Assembly (NCBI GenBank): GCA_038227745.1
Contig: JBBRPS010000024.1
Location: forward strand, 1-29,041
Origin: DASPXY01 sp038227745
GTDB lineage: Bacteria > Planctomycetota > Planctomycetia > Gemmatales > Gemmataceae
DNA: 29,041 bases
Reading direction: 5' to 3'
The number at the start of each line of letters is the position of its first letter. The first letter of the stretch is position 1. Shown here piece by piece: positions 7,818-17,500 of this stretch. The position numbers and the translations under genes were made by a program. The notes beneath the pieces were generated by a model, which was not told the origin of the DNA, did not search any database, and saw nothing but the letters and a program-made list of their open reading frames with translations.

Positions 7818-7852
7818 AAAAAAGACAACCGGCGGCTGCGGGGCCGCCGGTT
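7818..7852 (-). terminator. Intrinsic terminator for the minus-strand 65-aa gene
   Basis: Arms AACCGGCGGC (7827-7836) and GCCGCCGGTT (7843-7852) have a 6-base loop. On the minus strand the stem is followed by a run of six Ts (A-run 7818-7823). It lies between two convergent genes and could also affect the MarR transcript, but the T-run points to the minus strand. Confidence 0.75.
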
Positions 7853-7934
7853 CGTATGGTGGGTCGGGGGAAAGGGGTCGGGGCGGGAGGCCGCCGGGGA
7901 AGCGGCCAAGGGGGAAAACAGGGGGAAATTGGTC

Positions 7935-8132
7935 CTAAACCGCTTGCCGAATCGCGGTACGGCGGCGCAGGCTTTCGCAGATGCGCCGACAGCAATCCAG
8001 ATCGCGGAGCATATTTTCCGTAATCACCTGCACGGCCTCGGGGTCCTCCGTCCACTCCAGGTGCTGCTGCGAGGCCGTCAGGTGCTCCAGCACGTCCTTG
8101 AGCCACAGAAGGTTCGACTCGCGTCGGCTCAT
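7935..8132 (-). CDS. Small conserved-looking protein of unknown function (65 aa)
   Basis: I do not recognise a named family. The 65-residue product (starts MSRRESNLLWLKDVLEHL) looks like two amphipathic helices, with ASQQHLEWTEDPEAVQVITENMLRDLDCCRRICESLRRR between and after them. It contains a Cys-Cys pair and a third Cys four residues later (CCRRIC), which could bind metal or form disulfides. A longer frame to 8315 exists, but CAT at 8130-8132 gives a start preceded by AAAGGTGG, a good ribosome site. The upstream extension looks like noncoding translation. A minus-strand terminator follows at 7818-7852. No signal peptide is present. Confidence 0.65.
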   Translation of the reverse strand: MSRRESNLLWLKDVLEHLTASQQHLEWTEDPEAVQVITENMLRDLDCCRRICESLRRRTAIRQAV

Positions 8133-8460
8133 GGTCCCACCACCTTTCCATTGGTCGTCTTTGCGGGAACGCCTTCTCTCCAAAGCAAGGACCGTGCCAA
8201 CGGACGTGGCATGGCACCGGAGCGTCCGCAAGCGATGGTAGGAATAGGAGTTAGAATTGTGACCGTGATGCCAACCGGGGCCGGGGCGGGTGGCACGGAT
8301 TGCAAGAATTACCAACGGGACGGGGCCGCGATTGTAAGTCTCTCCAGGGCGGGGACCGCCGCCGGGTTCCCTTGCCCAGCTTTACCATTCGAGCAGGCGA
8401 TCCCCTTGCCGACTCGTGTCCATGCCTTTCCTACCAAAGACGGTTGATGAGGTCCCCTCC
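8133..8460. other. Gap with no recognised feature
   Basis: This stretch upstream of the 65-aa gene should contain its promoter (minus strand), but I could not identify convincing boxes. Open frames here lack ribosome sites and family resemblance. Confidence 0.4.
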
Positions 8461-8474
8461 GTGGTGCTCGGTGC

Positions 8475-8533
8475 TTGTAGGGAGGGCGACGGCCCACCGG
8501 TCGCTACCCGGTGGGCCGTCGCCCTCCCTACAA
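8475..8533. repeat. Palindromic repeat at the 3' end of the glucan synthase gene
   Basis: Perfect 26-base arms (8475-8500 and 8508-8533) flank a 7-base loop, TCGCTAC. The ends read TTGTAGGGAGGGC, close to the TTGTAGGGTGGGC ends of the element at 17743-17821. A further inverted pair, GTGGTGCTCGG (8461-8471) and CCGAGCACCAC (8556-8566), encloses it; the second arm is the last codons of the glucan synthase. It may also stop transcription from the minus strand, though no T-run is present. Confidence 0.85.
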
Positions 8534-8551
8534 GTCGAGCGTGGCGGGATA

Positions 8552-11500
8552 CTAGCCGAGCACCACCAGTACCGTGTGCGTTTGGCCGTCGTCCGCCAGT
8601 CGCACCACCCTGTCCTCCTGCACTTGCCCGTCCACGCGCACCTCCTTGACGCCCTGCTCCACCCCCTGCGGGTTCTCCACGGTGATGCGGTACCTCGCCG
8701 AGCGGTGACGGTACTCGATCTCGAAGCGCGGCCACGACCGCGCCACCCGCGGCTCCATCGTCAGATGGTCGCCCTCCAGCCGGAAGCCGAGGATGCCTTC
8801 GACGGCCACCCGCCAGAGCCACGACGCCGAGCCGGTGTACCACGTCCAGCCGCCGCGGCCGGTGTGCGGCGGTTCGCCGTAGACGTCCGCCGCCACCACG
8901 TACGGTTCCACACGGTAGCGCGCTACCTGCGCCGGCGTCGTGGCGTGGTGGACCGGGTTCAGCAGGTCGAACACCTCCACCGCCCGCGCCCCCTCGCCAA
9001 GCAGCGCATGCGCCAGCACCACCCATGTCGCCGCGTGCGTGTACTGGCCGCCGTTCTCGCGGATGCCCGGCAGGTAGCCCTTGATGTAGCCCGGCTGTAG
9101 CGGCCCCTTGTCGAACGCCGGCGTGAACAGCAGCACCACTCGGTCGTCGCGCCGCACCAGCCGCTGCTGCACCATCTCCATCGCCGCACGCGCCCGCCCC
9201 GCATCGCCGGCGCCCGAGATCACCGCCCACGTCTGCGCGATCGAGTCGATCTGGCACTCGTCGTTCTGTGCCGACCCGAGCGGCGTACCGTCGTCGAAGT
9301 ACGCCCGCCGGTACCAGCGCCCGTCCCAGGCGTTCTCCTCGACCGCCGCCTTGAGGCGGTCGATTTGCTGAGCGCACAACTCGGCGGTCGTGGTGTCGCC
9401 GCGCACCCCGGCGAAAGCGGCGAAGCGCTGCCAGCACGCGAGCTGAAACCACGCCACCCAGACACTCTCGCCCTTGCCGCCGGCGCCGACGCGGATCATG
9501 CCGTCGGTCCAGTCGCCAATGCCCATCTGCGGCAGGCCGTGCGCACCGTACTGCATCCCGTGCCGTAGGGCCCGCAAGCAGTGCTCGTAGACCGTACCCT
9601 CCTCGCCAGCGCGCTCCGGCAGGCCGTACTCCTCGTGCTCCTCGGGCTTGAGCGGCGGCCCCTTGAGGAACGGCACGCGCTCGTCCAGCACGGCGGCGTC
9701 GCCCGTCACGACGATGTAATGGGCAACGACGAACGGCAGCCACAGGAAATCGTCGGAGAAGCGCGTGCGCACACCGCGGCCGGCCGGCGGGTGCCACCAG
9801 TGCTGCACGTCACCCTCAAGGAACTGCCGGCTCGCGGCCCGAAGGATCTGGGCGCGGGCCTCGCCCGGCGCGCCGTAAACCAGCGCCATTACGTCCTGCA
9901 ACTGGTCGCGGAAACCGTAGGCCCCGCCCGACTGATACAGCGCCGACCGGCCCCAGACGCGGCAGCTCAGGGCCTGGTACAGCAGCCAGCGGTTGATCAT
10001 CAGGTCCAGCGCAGGGTCGGGCGTGCGCACCTGCACGACCCCGAGGATGCGGTCCCAGGTCTGCTTCACCTCTGCCAGCGCCTGCGCCACCCGGCCGGGG
10101 TCGCGGAAGCGCTGCAGCAGTTGCCGGACCTCCTCGCGGCCATTGCCTGCCCCCAGGAGAAACACGACCTCCTTCTCCTCGCCGGGCTGAAGCTCGAACT
10201 TCGCCTGCACGGCGCCGCAGGGATCCAGTGCGGCGCCGACGCGGCCCGACAGCTCGACGCGGCCCAGCGCCGCGGGCGCCGCCGGTGAGCCGACGCGCCC
10301 CAGGAACTCACCGCGGTCGCCGGTCAGCGTCCGCGGCCGCAGATTCACGTCGAGGAACGCGAGTTGCCCGGGGAAGTCCTGGTTGAACGGACTGCGTGCC
10401 AGCAGGGCGCCCGTCTCGGCCTCGATCTCGGTGAGCACGCGCATGGGCGCCTGGTCGCGCCAGGTGCCCAGCACCCACTCCGCGTAGTACGTCGCCGACA
10501 GCCTGCGCGGGGCCGAACCCGTGTTGCGCACCTTGAGGCGGACCACCTTGACCGGGGCGTCGGCGGGCACGAACAGCAGCAGTTCCTGGGCGAGCCCGTG
10601 CGCCTGCTGCTCGAAGACGGTGTAGCCCTGGCCGTGGCGCACGAGGGTCGGCGCCGCGGCGCCCAGCGGCAACGGCGTCGGCGTCCACACATCGCCGGTC
10701 GCCTCGTCGCGCAAGTAAAGCACCTCGCCGGGCGGGTCGGAGACGGGGTCGTTGTTCCACGGCGTCAGTCGGTCCATCTGGCTGTTGCCGGCCCAGGTGT
10801 AGCCGGCGCCGCTCTCGGAGACGAGGAAGCCGAAGGACGGGTTGGCGATGACGTTGACCCACGGAGCCGGCGGCAGCGCCGGCTCCGGCCGCGGCCCCGA
10901 CTTCGGACGCTCCTTGGACCAGAAGCGACGCCGCTCGCCGCCGCGCTGCTCGCCCGCCTCCGCCCCGGGCAGGCGGTAGGGGAAGATGACGTATTCGCGG
11001 CCGTCGCGGGTGAAGCCACCCGTGCCGTTGGCGAACAGCAACTCCGGCCGTGCCGGCGCCTGCCACTTCTCCACGGGGCGCCGCCCGTCCTTCTTGCGCT
11101 CCTTGACGGGCAGGATCTCGGGCAAGGCGGGCGGTGGCTCGGTACGTTCCACCTGCCGCCCCAGGGTGCCGCCGTTGCCGAGCAGCACCACGCGCGCCGC
11201 GGCCTGCAACAGGATTTTGTCGTCCTCGGACACGTGGGCGGCCTTGCGCAGGAAGACGCCGCCCGGCTTATCGACCCAGCCGTGCGCGTCGCTCGCCCGA
11301 ATCAGGTCCTGAATCTGCCGGTACAGCTCTTCAAAGTAGCTGGTGGAGTCCTCGTTGAGGATGACGAGGTCCACCTCCAGCCCCTTGAGTCGCCAGTAGG
11401 TATGGGCGACGAGGAGTTGCTGCACGAGCGGCAACTCCTCGAGACTGCGGATGCGCACCAGAACGATGGGGCGGTCGCCGGAGATGCCGAGCCGCCACAG

Positions 11501-14500
11501 CCCCGTCACGCCTTCGCGGTTCAGCCCGATCGTCTCCGGGGCGGCGCGCAGGGTCGGCCCGGCGTAGAGCAGGTGGCTGGCGAGGCGCTGGTAGAGGTGT
11601 GCCGACTCGGTGGACAGCTCGAGGTGGCGCAGCTCGACCTGGCTGTGCGCCCAGGCCAGGTCGAAGACGCGCAGGACGGCTTGCGGGTCGTGGTACTGGT
11701 CGGCCAGCAGCAGCGCCTCCTCGCGCGACTTCGCCACGCCGGTGCTGAAGGTCACGCTCACCGAGGCCCCGGGCGCGACCCGGACGCGGCAGCGGATGCT
11801 AAAGATCGGGTCGAGCACCGGCCCGGTGGTACACGACAGCGCCGCGCCCGGCGCCAGGGCGGCCGGGTCGGCGGGCGTGCGGCCGCGGCCCAGGAAGCGG
11901 GCGCGGTCCGTCTCGTACTCCAGTTCGCCGGCCGCCTCGCCCTCGACGGAGACGACATGGACCCCCCAGACCGGCTGCTGGTCCTGCGAGCGCGGCCGGC
12001 GCCGGCACAGCAGGGTGTGGTGCAGCGGCACCCACTCCGTTTCGAGGAACAGCTTGTTGAACGCGGGATGCGCCAGGTCGGCGCCGTGCGGCGCCAGCAC
12101 CACCTCGGCGTAACTGGTCAGCTCGATCGCGCGCGCCTTGCTGGAGTGGTTGCTCAGGGTGACGCGGCGGATCTCGACGGCGTTCTCCGGCGAGACGGCG
12201 ATTTCGGTGCGCGTCTCGATGTCGGCGTCGAGGCGGCGGAACTCGGCCTTGTCCGCCGAGTAGACGACCTCGTAGTCGTCGGGCGGCCGGCAGATGGGCT
12301 GGTAGCCGGCCGACCATACCAGGCCACTCTGGACATCGCGGAGGTAGCAGAACTGGCCCCAGCAGTCGCGCGTGGCGTCCTCGCGCCAGCGCGTCACGTC
12401 CAGGCCGGCCCAGGTGCTGAAGCCGGCGCCGGCGTTGGTGACCATGACGCTGTACTGGCGGTTGGACAGCAGGTGCGTGCGCGGCTCGGGCGTCAGCGGC
12501 GTCGTGAGGCGGCGGCTCAGGAGGCTCGGCCCCTCCGGACCGGTGGTCCGCGGCGCCTGTTCGCTCTCCTGCGTGCCGATCAGCCGCGCGGACGTGGGCA
12601 GGCGCTCCTGCAACAGGAGTTCGGTGGCGCGGACCATCGGCTCGGCGTGGAAGCGGCGCTGCATCGGCGCCTCGAGCAGGGCGTTGGCCAGCGCGACGAG
12701 GCTCATGCCCTGGTGATGGGCCATGAAGCAGCGCACCAGCAGCGAGAGCCGCCCCTCCGGCAGGCGGTCGCACGTGTAATCGACGGCCTCGTAGTAGCCG
12801 TAAGCGCCCAGCGCTCCCTCGCCGGCCAGGCGGCGGAAGTTGTTCAGCACCTCGCGCGGCCGGAGCGGTGCCGCCAGCGCCGTCGCGTAGGGGGCGATGA
12901 CCAGGTCCTGCCCCAGGCCGCGCTTCAGGCCGAGGCCGGGCACGCCGAACGACTGGTACTGATAATCGTAACTGACGTACTGACTGCTGTAGGCCGATTC
13001 GGAGATCCCCCACGGCACGCCGCGCTCGCGGCCATACTCGATCTGCCGCGTCACCGCCGCCTGGGCGCTCTCGCCGAGCAGCGTGCTGGGGTAGTAGCGC
13101 AGCATGAGGGGCGGCATGAGGTACTCGAACATCGTCCCGCCCCACGAGATCAGGCAAAGCTGGTGATCGACCTGGGTGAGCAGCCGGCCGAGGTGGAACC
13201 AGTGGCGCGGCGGCACGTCGCCGCGCGCGATCGCCAGGAAGCTCGCCAGACACGACTCCGACGCCAGCAGGTCGTAGGAGGGCGCGTCGAGCCGGCCGAC
13301 GCTGAGGTTGTAGCCGATGGCGAACAGGTGACGGTCGGGCTTGTAGAGGAACGTGAAGTCCATGTCGCGGGCCAGCACCTCGGACCGCACCGCCAGCCGC
13401 CGGCAGCGGCCGGCCAACTCCCCCGCGCTCGACTGGCGCACCGCTTCGGCGACGTGCCGGAGCCACGCCTGGCGCTCGCCGGCCACCGCGTCGGCGGCCC
13501 TGTCGAGGTCGGCCAGCAGCCGCTCGCGCCCGGCGAGGAACTCGGTCGGGCTGAAGACCGCCGTGAGCCGTCGCCGGAGGTCATCGTCACACGAGCCCGA
13601 CGCGCCAGCGCGGGATCCCTCGCTGGCGCGTCGGGCTTGTGTCCCGGCGTCGGCGCCGCCCTGGGCGGCCTCCGGGCGCTGCAGCAGGTCCAGCCAGGGC
13701 GCCAGCGCCTCCACCTCGGTCAGCCGGTCGTGCGCCTGGCCCGCCAACCGCCCCGCCCACGACCCCACCGTGGCGGCCTCGCCCCCGAAGGACGCCACCT
13801 TGCCTGCTTCCCGGGCCAGGGCGTCGGCCTGCTGGGCCAGTTCCTTCAGCAGCGCGTGCCACCCCGGCAGGTCGGTGGGGCGCTCGCGCAGCTCGCGTTC
13901 CAGGGTATCCAGGGTGGCCTGCAACCCGCGTTGCTCTCCCGCGGCGCCTTCCCGGGCCGGCAGCTTGACGGCTTGCAGCAGTTCCTCGAAGACGCCGAGC
14001 GTGTCGGCCAGCCCTTCGCATACCCACGGCCCCAGCAGCGGCTCCTGTGCCTTCTCGAGCAGGCCCTGCCGCAGCGTCAGCAGGCAGCCCAGGAAATTGC
14101 CACTATCGACCGTGGAGATGTAGCCGGGCTGGAGCGGTGCGAGCGTCCGCGTGTCATACCAGTTCAGGAAGTGGCCACGGTGGCGCTCCAGCTTCTCGAA
14201 CGTGTCGAACGTCTTCTCCAGCCGCGTGAGCGCCGTCGTGAGGCTGAGGTAGCCGAAGTCGTGCGCTGCGAGCGTCGAGAGGAGCAGCAGGCCCTGGTTG
14301 GTGGGCGAGGTGCGGTGCGCCAGTTGGGCCTTCGGTTCCTCCTGGTAATTGTCCGGCGGCAGCCAGTGATCCTCGTCGCGGACGAACGCCTCGAAGAAGC
14401 TCCACGTCCGCCGAGCGACGCGCCGCATCTCGCCGCGCTCCGCGGCGGTCAGCGGCGCGGCCTCGACCGTCTGCAGCGGGCGGCTGACGAGGAACGCGAC

Positions 14501-17500
14501 GAGGGGCGAGAGGAACCAGGCGAGCAGGAACGGGGCCGCGGCGAGCAGGCTCTCGGGATCGACGAGGTACACCAGCACGCCGAAGAGGACGGCGAGCACG
14601 GGGGCCGGCCACATGGTCGCGCAGAACGAGCGCAGGCCGGTCCCCAGGCGGCGCTCGGTCGAGGCCGCGGTCTCCCACTCCAGGAGGTGACAGCGGCTGA
14701 CGAACAGTCGGTGCAGAGTGCGGACGACCGCGTCGAGGGCGGAGCGGGCCTGATCGACGAGGAAGATGGCGGTCAGCAGCACCTGCCCGGCCGTCGAGGG
14801 GACGTTCTTGCGGAAGTCGCGCAGCGGCAGCAGCGACCAGCCGCGCACCGCCTGAACGCCGGTGCCGAGCGCCTGCAGCAGCAGCGGCAGGGCCAGGACG
14901 GCGAGGCCAGCGCCGCTCCACAGCCAGCCCGGTCCGGGCAGTACGGTCCAGCCGAGGACCAGCATGAGCACCAGCGCGGGCGGCACCAGGCTGCGCCGCA
15001 GGTTGTCGAGGATCTTCCAGCGCTCCAGCGGCGGCAGCGGGTTCGGCCTCGTCGCGACGGGGTCCGGCGAGCGGGGGGCGTCAGCCCCCTGTTCCGGCGA
15101 CGGCGTGGGTGCCGGACCAGGGGGCTGACGCCCCCCGTTCGCCGGCGCTGGCACCTCGCGGCCGAGCCAGAACAGGATCTGCCAGTCGCCGCGGATCCAG
15201 CGGTGCTCGCGGCGCGCGTAGACGTTGTAGCGCGCCGGGAAGTCGTCGAACAACTCGATGTCGGTCACCAGGCCGCAGCGGGCGTAGTTGCCCTCGATCA
15301 GGTCGTGACTGAGGATGTGGTTGTCGGGGAACGTCCGCCCCGCCGCCGCCTCGAAGGCGTCCACGTCGTAGATGCCCTTGCCGGTGAAACTGCCGGAGCC
15401 GAACAGATCCTGATAGACGTCGGAGACGGCGGCCGAGTACGGGTCGATGCCCGCCGACGACACCCAGATGCGCGTGAACAGCGAGCGGCCCGCGGCCGGC
15501 AGGTGGAAGCTGATGCGCGGCTGCAGGATGCCGTAGCCCTCGACCACGCGGCCCGTGGCAGTGTCCAGGCGCGCCCGGTTCAGCGGGTGCGCTAGCGTGC
15601 CGATGAGGCGGCGCGCCGCCTCGCGCGGTAGCTGCGTGTCCACGTCGAGCGTGATGACGAAGCGGATGCGCGGCAGGCCGGCCGGGTCGGCACTGCGGAC
15701 CGCGTAGTTCGTGGTGCGGTCGCCGCGCAGCAGTCGGTTGAATTCGTCCAGCTTGCCGCGCTTGCGCTCCCAGCCCATCCAGCAGCCCTGGACCGGGTTC
15801 CACTGGCGGCGGCGGTGGAAGACGAAGAAGCGCGGCGGCCCCTCGGGGCAGTAGCGCTCGTTGAGCGCCTTGACGCCGTCGAGCGCCGCCTTGAGGTACT
15901 GCTCGTCCTCCGGGCAGTCCTCCGTCGGCGCGTCGGCGAAGTCGGTGAGGAGGGCGAAGCGCAGCTGCGGGTCGGGGTTGGCGAGGGAGTGAATCTCCAG
16001 CTTCTCCAGGAGCACCGCGGCGCTCTGCGGCCGGATCAACATGCTCGGCATGACGACGAAGGTGGCGCAGTCGGGCGGGATGCCTTCCTTGAACGCCAGC
16101 TTGGGCAGCACGCGCGGCGGCAGGAACAGCGTCAGGAGATAGTTGACCAGGCCCCCCGCCAGCTCGCCGGCCGGCAGCAGCGCCACGAGGATGGCCGGCA
16201 GCCACAGCCACGGACTGGCCGTGCCCCCGACCAGGTGGCCCAGCAGCGCGAGCACACCCAGGAGTAGGCCGGTGCAGGCGCCGAGGGCACCGAAGTAGAC
16301 CGCGTAGGGGTGGTCCAGCGCCGCGCCCAGGATCCGCTCGCGGAACCGGGGGCGGTAGCCCAGATCGACTTTGAAGTCCTTTTCCCCCGCGCCCACGAGG
16401 TAGTAGCCGACGTGGTCGCGCGGCGACGGCTCTCCGTCCCCCTCCTCAAAGGTGTGGCGGCGGGCGCGCTCGATGAGGCGCTCGGCGACCGCCAGTTCGG
16501 GACGCTTCGAGCGCCTGGCCAGGCGCTCCACCGCCCGCCGGTAGCGGTCGCGCGTGGAGAAATCCTGGGCGGTGTAGACCCCGGCCGGGTCGTCGCGCAG
16601 GATCGCCTCGACCAGGCTGGTCGTCTCGAAGAATTCGTTCCAGTCCAGGGCGGACAGGAGGCGCAGGCTGATGACGCAGTTACCGACGGACACCTGGTTG
16701 ACGGCCTGACGCTGGTGCTCGCGCCGCACCACCTCGTCCACGACCAGCTCGCGCTGCGCGAAATCGCCCTCGAGATGCTGCAGCGCCGCCGCCGCCCGCG
16801 GGCCGTGGTCGCGCAGCATCTGCAGCACGCGGACGCAGAACGGGTCGAGCAGGGCACGCTTGGGGTCGAGACAGAGGGCCGGGATCTCGCCATCGCCGCA
16901 CTTCCCGAGGTGCCGGTTCAGCCAGTCCTCGGCCCGGCGGCGCTCGTCCCAGGCGCGCAGCATCTGCACCGACAGCCGCCGCAGGTTCTCCAGCAGGACC
17001 AGGCGCAGCATGGTCGGCACCGCCCACAGCTCGCCGATCGTCAGCGGCGCGACGCTCTGGTAGGCCTGCACGAAGCGTGTGATGTGCGTTTCGCTCAGGC
17101 TGCTGTCGGTGTGGCCGACCAGGCCGAGCGCCAGGGCGTAGGTGCGCGGGTAGCCGGCCAGAGGCCCGGCGGCCAGTTTCGGCAGCTCGCGGTAGTAGCC
17201 GCGCGGCAGATCCTGCCGCACTTCGAGCAGGACATCCTTGACGATGTAGAAGTTATCGAGCAGCCACTCGGCGTCCGGCGTCAGCGGCACGTCCCCCTGC
17301 GCGACGGAGGCGATGCGCCGGTGGGCGTCGATGAGGATACGCCCGTTCTGGCGAAAGCGGCGCAGCAGGCGTGGGCTGGCGCTGATTTCCGGCTCGACCT
17401 CCGCGTCGGCGAGCTGGCGGGCGTAGTTCTCGAGGGATTCGAGGCTGTACAGCTCAGCGCGGACCGGCTCCTCGCTGGAGGCGTTCCAGAAGGCGGCGGT

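Noticed and set aside
10364..15595. A 1743-codon open frame on the plus strand opposite the glucan synthase
   Set aside because: It is the antisense of a gene with strong GC bias at third codon positions, which removes stops on the other strand. The translation is Arg/Gln/Gly-rich with no domain, start signal or membrane pattern.
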